Of a DNA stretch of 64,000 bases, positions 25,482 to 33,251 are shown piece after piece; position 1 is the first letter of the stretch; every line of letters starts with the position of its first letter. Source of the stretch: Pseudomonas putida (GTDB taxonomy: Bacteria > Pseudomonadota > Gammaproteobacteria > Pseudomonadales > Pseudomonadaceae). Position numbers and translations under genes: made by a program. The stretch spans positions 372,001 through 436,000 of the forward strand of contig NZ_MKZO01000012.1 in assembly GCF_001941965.1 (NCBI RefSeq), given 5' to 3'. Under the pieces are notes generated by a model, which worked only from the letters and a program-made list of their open reading frames with translations, made no database searches and was not told the DNA's origin.

Positions 25482-26753
25482 ATGACGCATTCCTACTTCA
25501 ACGACAACCTTGCATTGCGCGACCCGCTGATCTTCAAGGCGCTGGACGACGAGAAAAAACGTCAGCAGGGCCAGATCGAGTTGATCGCCTCGGAGAACTC
25601 GGTCAGCCGCGCCTCCCTCGAAGCCCTCGGCTCGGTGATCACCAACAAGACCGTCGAAGGCTACCCGGGCAAGCGCTTCCACGGCGGTGCCGATTTCGCC
25701 GACGTGGTCGAGCAGGCCGCGATCGACCGGGCCAAGGCGCTGTTCGGTTGCGAGTACGTGAATGTCCAGCCGCACTCGGGTACCCAGGCCAACCAGGCGG
25801 TGTTCTTCGCCCTGCTGCAACCGGGCGACGTGGTCCTGAGCCTGGACCTGGCCGCCGGCGGCCACCTGAGCCACGGCGCCAAGCCCAACCAGTCGGGACG
25901 CTGGTTCAGCATCGTGTCCTACGGCGTTGACCGCGAAAGCGGGCGCATCGACTACGAGAACGTCGAGGCCCTGGCCCTGGAGCACAAGCCGAAGCTGATC
26001 ATCTCGGGCGGCTCGTCCTACCCGCGGGAAATCGACTTCGCCCGCATGCGCGGCATTGCCGACAAGGTCGGCGCCACCTACCTGGTGGACATGGCCCACT
26101 TCGCCGGCCTGGTCGCCGCCGGGGTGCATCCGTCGCCGATTCCCCATGCCGACTTCGTCACCTGCACCACCACCAAGACCCTGCGCGGCGCCCGTGGCGG
26201 CCTGGTCATGACCAACCGCGAGGACCTCTTCAAGAAGCTCCAGCCCGCCGTGTTCCCCGGCGTGCAGGGCAGCGCGCACCTGGCGACCATCGCCGGCAAG
26301 GCGGTGTGCCTGGGCGAAGCGCTGACCGATGAATTCAAGACCTACGGTGCCAATGTGAAGGCCAACGCCCGCCTGCTGGCCAAGGTCCTGCAGGCGCGTG
26401 GTGTGCGCATCGTCAGCGGCGGCACCGATACCCATGTGGTGCTGGTGGATGTGTCGTCCAAGGACCTCACCGGCCAGCACGCCCAGGATGCCCTGAGCAG
26501 CATCAACATCACCTCGAACAAGAACCCGATCCCCTTCGACAGCGCCCGCCCTTCGGAGTGGAAAGGCCTGCGCCTGGGCTCGTCCGCCGGCACGACCCGT
26601 GGCTTTGGCGCCAAGGAGTTCGAGGCCATCGGCCACCTGATCGCCGATATCTTCGAAGCCCAAAGCGCTGATGAGGCCAGCCGTGCCAAGCTGATCGAGA
26701 AGAGCCGCGCCGCCGTGACCGAACTGTGCGCAGCGTTCCCTATCTATGCCTGA
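25482..26753 (+). CDS. glyA: Serine hydroxymethyltransferase-like enzyme (divergent; possibly alpha-methylserine type)
   Basis: 423 residues, PLP fold type I. The PLP lysine is K232 in TCTTTKTLRGARGG. E59 and the GYPGKR loop, VDMAH and the C-terminal GLRLGSSAGTTRGF arginine are kept. Compared with E. coli GlyA, key residues differ: Y55 to T57, Y64 to F66, Y65 to H67, and H228 to T231. The normal activity is transfer of a hydroxymethyl group from serine to tetrahydrofolate; the changes suggest another hydroxymethyl amino acid such as alpha-methylserine, which is inference. It heads an operon with DsdA-like, FolD, PurU, GntP-type and FolK-like genes, and has a Crc/Hfq-type site in its leader. 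Confidence 0.88.
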   Translation: MTHSYFNDNLALRDPLIFKALDDEKKRQQGQIELIASENSVSRASLEALGSVITNKTVEGYPGKRFHGGADFADVVEQAAIDRAKALFGCEYVNVQPHSGTQANQAVFFALLQPGDVVLSLDLAAGGHLSHGAKPNQSGRWFSIVSYGVDRESGRIDYENVEALALEHKPKLIISGGSSYPREIDFARMRGIADKVGATYLVDMAHFAGLVAAGVHPSPIPHADFVTCTTTKTLRGARGGLVMTNREDLFKKLQPAVFPGVQGSAHLATIAGKAVCLGEALTDEFKTYGANVKANARLLAKVLQARGVRIVSGGTDTHVVLVDVSSKDLTGQHAQDALSSINITSNKNPIPFDSARPSEWKGLRLGSSAGTTRGFGAKEFEAIGHLIADIFEAQSADEASRAKLIEKSRAAVTELCAAFPIYA

Positions 26754-26759
26754 GACGTG

Positions 26760-26789
26760 GCGGCGGGCACCGGCCATGGTGCCCGCCGC
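26760..26789 (+). other. Perfect 12-bp intercistronic hairpin
   Basis: GCGGCGGGCACC, loop GGCCAT, GGTGCCCGCCGC. It starts 7 bases after the SHMT gene stop and ends 27 bases before the DsdA-like start. No T tract follows, so it is unlikely to be a full terminator. It is better read as an mRNA-stabilising or processing element that sets SHMT levels relative to the downstream genes. Confidence 0.75.
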
Positions 26790-26816
26790 ACTCTCCCCTG
26801 CTTCAGGAAAACAACG

Positions 26817-28148
26817 ATGAGCGTCGAACTCCCCAATGATCCCGCCCGCGAAGACGTCCTGGCCGCACGCCCGGCGCTGTGGCTGAACCCCGGCCTGAAG
26901 GACAACGGCATCGCCGACCCGGCCCTGCCGGTGCGCGCCGCCCAGGTCGACGAAGCCGAGCACAACTGGCAGGCCCTGGCGCCGCTGCTGCAACGCTGCT
27001 TCCCGGAACTGGCCGCCGCCAGGGGCCGCATCCAGTCGCAACTGATCGAGGCCAAGGCCTTGCGCGAAGCCCTCGGCTACCAGGACGCCGACTACGGTCG
27101 CGTGTTCGTCAAGGCCGACGGCGACCTGCCCGTGGCCGGTTCGATCAAGGCCCGTGGCGGCGTCTACGAAGTCTTCATGCATGCCCGCAAGATGGCCGAA
27201 AAACGGGGCATCCTCACCCCGGGTGGCGATATCACCGTATTGGCCGGCGAGCAGGCCCGGGCACTGTTCGCCCAGCACACCATCGCCGTCGGCAGCACCG
27301 GCAACCTGGGCCTGAGCGTCGGTATCGCCGCCCGTGCCCTGGGCTTCCGCGCCGTGGTGCACATGTCCGCCGATGCCAAGCAATGGAAGGTCGATCGCCT
27401 GACCCGCCTGGGCGTGGAAGTGGTCCGCCACCAGGCCGACTACACCACCGCCGTGGAGCATGCCCGGGTGGATGCCGAGGCCGACCCGAGCATCTATTTC
27501 GTCGATGACGAGCGCTCGCAGATGCTGTTCTTCGGCTACAGCGCGGCCGCCAGCGAACTGGCAGCGCAACTGGCTGCCGCCGGGGTGCAGGTGGACGCCG
27601 AGCATCCGCTGTTCATCTACCTGCCCTGCGGTATCGGCGGCGCGCCGGGCGGCGTGGCCTACGGGCTCAAGGCGATCTTCGGCGATGCCGCCCACACCTT
27701 CTTCGTCGAGCCGGTGCAGTCGCCCTGCGCCCTGGTGCACATGATGAGCGGCGCCGAGGAGCTGGTCTCGGTCTACGACGTCGGCCTGAACAACCGCACC
27801 GAGGCGGACGGCATGGCCGTGGCACGCATGTCGGCCTTCGTCGCCGAGGTGATGAAACCGCTGCTGGCCGGGGTCTTCACCGTGGCCGACGACGATCTGT
27901 TCCGCTGGCTGTGGATGGCCGAGACCACCCAGGCGATCCGCCTGGAGCCGTCCGCCACCGCCGGTTTCGCCGGGCCGCAGTTCATCGTGCGCAGCCCGCG
28001 TGGCCTGGCCTATCAGCAGGCCCGGGGCCTGAGCGGCAAGCTCGCCAACGCCACCCATGTGGTGTGGACCACCGGCGGCGCCTTCGTGCCCGAAGAGCAG
28101 TTCCAGCAGTTCCTGCAACGTGGCGCCGCCCTGGTGGCCGGCGACTGA
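26817..28148 (+). CDS. dsdA: D-serine ammonia-lyase (DsdA-like)
   Basis: 443 residues from the ATG at 26817, with AGGA 8 bases upstream. Fold type II PLP enzyme: K111 in PVAGSIKARGGVYEV is the Schiff-base lysine, GSTGNLGLSVG is the phosphate-binding loop, and the LPCGIGGAPGGVAYG region is typical of DsdA. It deaminates D-serine to pyruvate and ammonia, possibly with activity on other D-beta-hydroxy amino acids. Placement between an SHMT-like gene and folD is not the usual dsdC-dsdX-dsdA arrangement, although a DsdX-like GntP permease lies in the same operon. Confidence 0.9.
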   Translation: MSVELPNDPAREDVLAARPALWLNPGLKDNGIADPALPVRAAQVDEAEHNWQALAPLLQRCFPELAAARGRIQSQLIEAKALREALGYQDADYGRVFVKADGDLPVAGSIKARGGVYEVFMHARKMAEKRGILTPGGDITVLAGEQARALFAQHTIAVGSTGNLGLSVGIAARALGFRAVVHMSADAKQWKVDRLTRLGVEVVRHQADYTTAVEHARVDAEADPSIYFVDDERSQMLFFGYSAAASELAAQLAAAGVQVDAEHPLFIYLPCGIGGAPGGVAYGLKAIFGDAAHTFFVEPVQSPCALVHMMSGAEELVSVYDVGLNNRTEADGMAVARMSAFVAEVMKPLLAGVFTVADDDLFRWLWMAETTQAIRLEPSATAGFAGPQFIVRSPRGLAYQQARGLSGKLANATHVVWTTGGAFVPEEQFQQFLQRGAALVAGD

Positions 28149-28201
28149 ACCGCAGCACCTGCGCCCCGCCAAGAACAATAACGATGTCGAGGTAACGCTC
28201 C

Positions 28202-29104
28202 ATGAACACACCCTTCCTGGCCGAACGCATCGACGGCAAAGGCTTTGCCGCCGATCTGGTCGAACGCCTGGCCGACGATGTCCGCGATTTGCAGGCACGC
28301 ACCGGCATCACCCCGGGCCTGGCCGTCGTGCTGGTGGGCGAAGACCCGGCCAGCGCGGTCTATGTCAGCGCCAAGCACCGCCAGACCCTGGCCGTCGGCA
28401 TGCAGTCCTTCGTCCACCGCCTGCCGGCCAGCACCAGCCAGGCCGAACTGATGGACCTGCTGGCGCAGCTGAACGCCGCCAGCGAGGTCAACGGCATCCT
28501 CGTGCAACTGCCGCTGCCGGCGCACCTGGACAGCAACGCGGTGATCAACGCCATCGATCCGGACAAGGACGTGGATGGCTTCCATATTCTCAATGCCGGT
28601 CGCCTGGCCACCGGCCAGGACGCCCTGGTGCCGTGCACGCCGCTGGGCTGCCTGCTGATGTTGAAGGATCGCCTGGGCAGCCTGTCCGGCCTGAATGCGG
28701 TGGTGGTGGGCAAGTCCAATATCGTCGGCAAGCCCATGGCCCAGTTGCTGATGGCCGAGAACTGCACGGTGGCCGTGGCCCACTCGAAGACCCGCGACGT
28801 CCCGGCCCTGTGCCGCAGCGCCGACATCCTGGTGGTCGCCGTGGGCCGTCCGGAGCTGGTCAAGGGCGACTGGATCAAGCCGGGCGCGGTGGTGATCGAT
28901 GTCGGCATCAACCGCATCGAGCGCGACGGTCGCTCGCGCATTGTCGGCGACGTGGCCTTCGCCGAAGCCGGGCATGCCGCCGCGATCACCCCGGTGCCCG
29001 GTGGTGTCGGCCCGATGACCATCGCCTGCCTGCTGGCCAATACCGTGACCGCGTTCAAGCGCCAGCACCCCCTCGTAACCCAACCCGCCGCCGCAGCCGT
29101 TTAA
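28202..29104 (+). CDS. folD: Bifunctional methylenetetrahydrofolate dehydrogenase/cyclohydrolase
   Basis: 300 residues. The YVSAKHR segment carries the catalytic Lys, GILVQLPLP and [10 protein letters not shown] are the substrate motifs, [16 protein letters not shown] binds NADP, and [11 protein letters not shown] is the C-terminal signature. It converts 5,10-methylene-THF to 10-formyl-THF in the cytoplasm. Since a housekeeping copy is expected elsewhere, this is probably a pathway-dedicated paralogue. AAGAACAA and AACAATAA overlap at 28171-28181 in its leader, giving a second Crc/Hfq-type site inside the operon. The purU gene follows after 10 bases. Confidence 0.94.
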   Translation: MNTPFLAERIDGKGFAADLVERLADDVRDLQARTGITPGLAVVLVGEDPASAVYVSAKHRQTLAVGMQSFVHRLPASTSQAELMDLLAQLNAASEVNGILVQLPLPAHLDSNAVINAIDPDKDVDGFHILNAGRLATGQDALVPCTPLGCLLMLKDRLGSLSGLNAVVVGKSNIVGKPMAQLLMAENCTVAVAHSKTRDVPALCRSADILVVAVGRPELVKGDWIKPGAVVIDVGINRIERDGRSRIVGDVAFAEAGHAAAITPVPGGVGPMTIACLLANTVTAFKRQHPLVTQPAAAAV

Positions 29105-29114
29105 GGTGACCCCG

Positions 29115-30011
29115 ATGAGCCAGAACAAACCCAACTACGTCCTGCGCGTGAGCTGCCCTTCGATCCGCGGGGTGACCGCCGATATCACCGCGTTCCTCTC
29201 CGGGCGCGGCTGCAATATCCGCGACAGCGCGCAGTTCGACGACGAAAGCACCCGGCGCTACTTCATGCGCATCACCTTCCGCTCCGAGGAAGGCCGCTCG
29301 CTGGTGGACCTGGACAACGAATTCCGCGAGATCGCCACGAAGTACCGGATGGACTACGAGTTCTTCGACGAACGCACCAAGCGCAAGGTCATCCTCATGG
29401 TCTCGCGCTTCGGCCACTGCCTGAACGACCTGCTGTACCGCTGGGGCATCGGCGTGCTGCCGATCAATATCGTCGGGGTGATCTCCAACCACCTGGACTT
29501 CCAGAAAGTGGTCGAGGGCCATGGCATTCCCTATCACCACATCAAGGTGACCAAGGAGAACAAGGCCGAGGCCGAAGCCGAGCAGATGCGCATCGTCCGC
29601 GACACCGGCGCCGAGCTGATCGTGCTGGCGCGCTACATGCAGATCCTCTCCGACGAGATGTGCCAGCAAATGTCGGGGCGGATCATCAATATCCACCACT
29701 CGTTCCTGCCTTCGTTCAAGGGTGGCAGCCCGTACCGGCAGGCGTTCGACCGCGGGGTGAAGCTGATCGGCGCGACCTCGCACTTCGTCACCGCCGACCT
29801 CGACGAAGGCCCGATCATCGAGCAGGACATCGTCCGCATCACCCACGCCCAGAGCCCGGACGACTATGTGTCGCTGGGCCGCGACGTGGAGAGCCAGGTG
29901 CTGGCCCGGGCCATCCACGCCTATGTGCATGGCCGGGTGTTCCTCAACGAGAACAAGACCATCGTGTTCCCGCCTTCGCCGGATTCCTATTCGTCCGAGA
30001 CCATCGGTTGA
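29115..30011 (+). CDS. purU: Formyltetrahydrofolate deformylase
   Basis: 298 residues from the ATG at 29115, with AAGGTGA upstream. An N-terminal ACT-like domain (residues 8-85, LRVSCPSIRGVTADITAFLSG) is followed by the formyltransferase fold with NIHHSFLPSFKG (Asn/His catalytic pair) and the Asp in ATSHFVTADLDEGPII. It hydrolyses 10-formyl-THF to formate and THF. In the operon this step would regenerate THF after the SHMT and FolD reactions. The length is standard for PurU. Confidence 0.95.
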   Translation: MSQNKPNYVLRVSCPSIRGVTADITAFLSGRGCNIRDSAQFDDESTRRYFMRITFRSEEGRSLVDLDNEFREIATKYRMDYEFFDERTKRKVILMVSRFGHCLNDLLYRWGIGVLPINIVGVISNHLDFQKVVEGHGIPYHHIKVTKENKAEAEAEQMRIVRDTGAELIVLARYMQILSDEMCQQMSGRIINIHHSFLPSFKGGSPYRQAFDRGVKLIGATSHFVTADLDEGPIIEQDIVRITHAQSPDDYVSLGRDVESQVLARAIHAYVHGRVFLNENKTIVFPPSPDSYSSETIG

Positions 30012-30070
30012 CGCCTGCGCGTCAATCCTGGTGCCTGCGTGTTTGACCAAACCCAAGCAGGTGCAACACC

Positions 30071-30095
30071 CCTCCCGGAGTTCCGCTCCGGGAGG
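30071..30095 (+). other. 10-bp hairpin between purU and the permease gene
   Basis: CCTCCCGGAG, loop TTCCG, CTCCGGGAGG: a perfect stem. It is not followed by a clear T run (CCCCTCATTC), so it may attenuate or protect the message and does not look like a strong terminator. The permease gene begins 81 bases later, with AACAACAA at 30153-30160 in between. Confidence 0.65.
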
Positions 30096-30176
30096 CCCCT
30101 CATTCACGCCGGATCACGGCGACAGGCCGAACCGGCGTCGCTGCACCAAAAAAACAACAAGGTGCGAGACCTCGAC

Positions 30177-31520
30177 ATGCAAGAGACTACCTGGCTGCTG
30201 GGGGTGCTGTTCGCCTCCATTGCACTGATCATCTTCCTTATCATGAAAGTCCGCCTGCACGCCTTCATCGCCCTGGTGATCGCCTGCTTCGTGGTCGGTT
30301 TCGGCTCGGGCATGGAACCGGCCACCATCGTCAAATCCCTCGAGGCCGGCTTCGGCGGCACCCTCGGTTTCCTGATCGCGATCATCGGCCTGGGCGGCAT
30401 CCTCGGGAAAATGCTCGAAGAGTCCGGCGGCGCCGAACGCCTGGCCAAGACCCTGCTGGCGAAACTCGGCTCGACCCGGGCCCACTGGGTCATGGCCATC
30501 GTCGGCGCCATCGCCGGGATCCCGGTGTTCTTCGAAGTGGGTTTCGTCCTGCTGATTCCGCTGGTCTACGTGGTCGCCCGGGAAACCCGGATCAACCTGA
30601 TGTACCTCGGCATCCCCCTGGCCATTTCCCTGCTGACCATCCACTGCATCCTGCCGCCGCACCCGGCGGCCATGGCGATCACCGGGATGCTGCATGCCGA
30701 TGTCGGCATGGTGATCCTGTATAGCTTGCTGGTCGGCATCCCGACCATGATCGTCGCCGGGCCGATCTGGGTCAGCCTGTGCTGCGGCCGCCAGGCGAGC
30801 GAAGCGCAGCAGGTGTTCCTGCAATCCCATGGTGCGCGGGTCGCCAGTGATCGCGCGCTGCCGGGGATCGGCATCACCCTGTTCACCATCGCCCTGCCCC
30901 TGCTGCTGATGGTGCTCAAGACCGCCACCGCCGGCTTGCCCGAGACCTCGCCGGTCCAGCATGTGGCGCGCTTCGTCGGCAACCCGCTGACCGCCCTGCT
31001 GATCTCGGTGGCCTTCGCCTACTGGTCCCTCGGCCTGCGCCAGGGGCGGAGCATGGCGCAGTTGCTGGAGGTCACCCAGCGCAGCTTTCCGCCGCTGGCC
31101 AATATCATCTTCGTCATCGGTGCCGGTGGCGCCTTCAATGCGGTGCTGATCGAAAGCGGCGTGGGCAAGGCGATCTCCGGGCTGCTGGCCGGGACCGATA
31201 TCAACCTGATCATCCTCGCCTGGTTCATTGCCTGGCTGATGCACTTCGCGGTGGGTTCGGCCACGGTGGCGATGGTCAGTGCCGCGAGCATGATCAACCC
31301 GATGCTGGCGGCCGACCCGCACCTCAAGCCGGAGATCCTGGTGATCGCCATCGGTGCCGGCTCCATCGGCTGGGCCCATGTCACCGATTCGGCGTTCTGG
31401 GTGGTCAAGGAGTACCTGAACGTGTCGCTCTCGGAAGCGCTGAAGAAGTTCACCGGCGGTACCGTGGTGGCCTCCATCGTCGCCCTGCTGGCGACCCTGG
31501 TACTCGATTACTTCATCTGA
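30177..31520 (+). CDS. GntP-family permease (gluconate/D-serine transporter type)
   Basis: 447 residues with about twelve to fourteen hydrophobic segments, from the ATG at 30177. GFGGTLGFLIAIIGLGGILGKMLEESGGAERLAKTLL, CILPPHPAAMAI and the C-terminal GSIGWAHVTDSAFWVVKEYL are GntP/DsdX signatures. DsdX in E. coli imports D-serine with protons; the operon context favours a hydroxy amino acid over gluconate. AACAACAA at 30153-30160 is a perfect Crc/Hfq-type site 17 bases before the start, as expected for a transporter under catabolite control. Confidence 0.92.
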   Translation: MQETTWLLGVLFASIALIIFLIMKVRLHAFIALVIACFVVGFGSGMEPATIVKSLEAGFGGTLGFLIAIIGLGGILGKMLEESGGAERLAKTLLAKLGSTRAHWVMAIVGAIAGIPVFFEVGFVLLIPLVYVVARETRINLMYLGIPLAISLLTIHCILPPHPAAMAITGMLHADVGMVILYSLLVGIPTMIVAGPIWVSLCCGRQASEAQQVFLQSHGARVASDRALPGIGITLFTIALPLLLMVLKTATAGLPETSPVQHVARFVGNPLTALLISVAFAYWSLGLRQGRSMAQLLEVTQRSFPPLANIIFVIGAGGAFNAVLIESGVGKAISGLLAGTDINLIILAWFIAWLMHFAVGSATVAMVSAASMINPMLAADPHLKPEILVIAIGAGSIGWAHVTDSAFWVVKEYLNVSLSEALKKFTGGTVVASIVALLATLVLDYFI

Positions 31521-31534
31521 CGGTGACCCCACGC

Positions 31535-32083
31535 ATGACCCAGCATCGGATTTTTCTCGGCCTTGGCAGCAACGTGGAACGGGAGACGCACCTGCAGATC
31601 GCCCTGCACATGCTGGATGAGCACCTGCGGGAGATCCGCTGCTCGCCGATGTATGAAAGCGTCTCCCTGGAGGGCGACCAGCCGCCCTTCTACAACCTTG
31701 TCGTGTCGGCGCTGACCACGCTGTCGGTGGGCGAGCTGATTGCCTGGCTCAAGGAGATCGAGCACCTGCACGGACGGGACAGGAGCCGGCAGCAGTTGAT
31801 CGCGCTGGATATCGATCTGCTGCTGTTCGATGACCTGCGGGGCGTGGTTGACGGTGTCGAGTTGCCCCGCGGCGAAATCCTGACCCGCTCCTTCGTGCTC
31901 TACCCGCTGCAACTGCTGGCGCCCGGGCTGCTGCATCCGCTGACCGGGGTCAGTCTTGCCCGGCACTGGCAAGCGCTGCGACCGGGGCCGGCGTTGCAGC
32001 CGGTGCGCTATCCGTTGCTGCACGTATCACCTGCGCCAGACGGCGCAGGCCTTCGTCCAGCAGTGCGGGATCGACATGGCTGA
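31535..32083 (+). CDS. folK: FolK-like 6-hydroxymethyl-7,8-dihydropterin pyrophosphokinase paralogue
   Basis: 182 residues, longer than the usual 160. FLGLGSN, YNLVVSAL, IEHLHGR and the metal-binding LDIDLLLFDD (D-x-D) are HPPK features. The canonical RWGPRTLDLD segment is missing two residues: Trp89 and Arg92 of the E. coli enzyme have no counterpart (the segment here is RQQLIALDID). HPPK makes the dihydropterin diphosphate for folate synthesis; this paralogue may be altered in activity. It is the last gene of the one-carbon operon. Its C-terminal 45 codons overlap the convergent aminotransferase gene by 134 bases. Confidence 0.82.
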   Translation: MTQHRIFLGLGSNVERETHLQIALHMLDEHLREIRCSPMYESVSLEGDQPPFYNLVVSALTTLSVGELIAWLKEIEHLHGRDRSRQQLIALDIDLLLFDDLRGVVDGVELPRGEILTRSFVLYPLQLLAPGLLHPLTGVSLARHWQALRPGPALQPVRYPLLHVSPAPDGAGLRPAVRDRHG

Positions 32084-33161
32084 AGTTCAGCCGCAAGTGG
32101 CCGTGGTTCGCCTCCGGGTCCGGGAAGAACGGCTCGCCGGGCATGAACGCGACATCGACCGCGAGGGCGGCGTCGAGCAGCTTGCGGGTATCCAGCGGCT
32201 GCTTGAGGGTCAGCCAGAAGAACAGGCCGCCGCTGGGCAGGTTCCATTCGGCGAGGTCGGCGAAGTGGGTTTCCAGGGCTGACTGGAACGCATCGCGGCG
32301 CACGCGGTAGTAGCTGCGCAGTTCGCCCAGGTGCTGCTTGAGCCGGTCAGTGCCCAGCCATTGCAGGGCCTGCCACTGGCCGACCCGGTTGGTGTGCAGG
32401 TCGGCCGCCTGCTTGAGACGCAGCAGGTGTGGGAACAGGTCCGGGCTGGCGATCAGGTAGCCGACCCGCAGGCCCGGCAGCAGGGTCTTGGACACGGTGC
32501 CGGTGTAGATCCAGCTCGCCCGCTGCAGGCGGCTGACGATGGGGCGCGCATTGACGCCATCGAAGGTCAGTTCGCGGTAGGGTTCGTCCTCGATCAGGGT
32601 CACGCCGAACTCGTCGAGCAGCGCGGCGACGGCATCGCGTTTTGCCTCGCTGTAGCAGACGCCGGACGGGTTCTGGAAGGTCGGGATAAGGTAGATGAAG
32701 GCCGGGCGGTGCTGCTCCAGGCGGTCGCGCAAGGCGGCCAGGTCGGGGCCGTCGGCGTGCAGCGGGACGCAGATGCAGTCGGCGCCAAAGAACTGGAAGA
32801 TCTGCAATGCCGCCAGGTAGGTCGGCGCTTCCAGAAGGATCTCGGTGCCCTTGTCGATATACAGCTTGCCGGCCAGGTCCAGGGCCTGTTGCGAACCGCT
32901 GACCACCAGCACCTGGCTCGCCTCGCAGGGGATGCCCAGCGCCCGCGCCTCGGCGGCCAGCACCTCGCGCAGCGCCGGCTCGCCTTCGCTCATGCCGTAT
33001 TGGCCCATGGACACCGGCATGGCGCTCCAGTCCACCGCCGGCAGCATGGCTTCGGCCGGCAGCCCGCCGGCAAAGGACATCACTTCCGGACGCTGGGCAG
33101 CGGCGAGGATTTCACGGATCAGGGAACCTTTGAGGCGGGAAGCACGTTCGGAGAAAGGCAT
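31950..33161 (-). CDS. PLP-dependent class I/II aminotransferase (MocR-type/2-aminoadipate aminotransferase-like)
   Basis: 403 residues from the ATG at 33161. Fold type I: SGSQQALDLAGKLYIDKG, PTFQNPSG (Asn), EDEPYRELTF (Asp and Tyr), and the PLP lysine in YTGTVSKTLLPGLRVGY. This is the LysN/Aro8-like branch acting on alpha-amino acids such as 2-aminoadipate or branched substrates. It lies divergent from a MarR gene with two identical operators between them. The Ala/Pro-rich tail after LAQVIRAA extends into the opposite-strand FolK gene, so one of the two C termini may be shorter than drawn. Confidence 0.88.
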   Translation of the reverse strand: MPFSERASRLKGSLIREILAAAQRPEVMSFAGGLPAEAMLPAVDWSAMPVSMGQYGMSEGEPALREVLAAEARALGIPCEASQVLVVSGSQQALDLAGKLYIDKGTEILLEAPTYLAALQIFQFFGADCICVPLHADGPDLAALRDRLEQHRPAFIYLIPTFQNPSGVCYSEAKRDAVAALLDEFGVTLIEDEPYRELTFDGVNARPIVSRLQRASWIYTGTVSKTLLPGLRVGYLIASPDLFPHLLRLKQAADLHTNRVGQWQALQWLGTDRLKQHLGELRSYYRVRRDAFQSALETHFADLAEWNLPSGGLFFWLTLKQPLDTRKLLDAALAVDVAFMPGEPFFPDPEANHGHLRLNFSHVDPALLDEGLRRLAQVIRAATDSAPAATPAPVAALASAGQD

Positions 33162-33194
33162 GGGCGGCACCAATGGCGAGGCGTGGGTAAATAA

Positions 33195-33251
33195 GTCAAA
33201 ATGCTTGACCGAAATTACGTCAGCCTCTCAGGAAGTGTCAACATGATTGAC
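33195..33251. promoter_or_regulatory. Two identical MarR operators, GTCAA-N5-TTGAC
   Basis: Copy 1 at 33195-33209 (spacer AATGC) and copy 2 at 33237-33251 (spacer CATGA). Both have perfect 5-base arms. Their centres are 42 bases apart, four turns of B-DNA. Copy 2 covers the start codon of the MarR gene at 33243 and copy 1 lies 34 bases from the aminotransferase start, so one protein could shut both directions. Confidence 0.8.

Noticed and set aside
25350..28298. A very long minus-strand open frame that extends the LysR gene to 1282 codons, antisense to glyA and dsdA
   Set aside because: Its product beyond the LysR part is rich in Gly, His, Gln, Val and Arg without any domain, which is the usual shadow of GC-rich coding DNA; glyA and dsdA on the plus strand have all their motifs.
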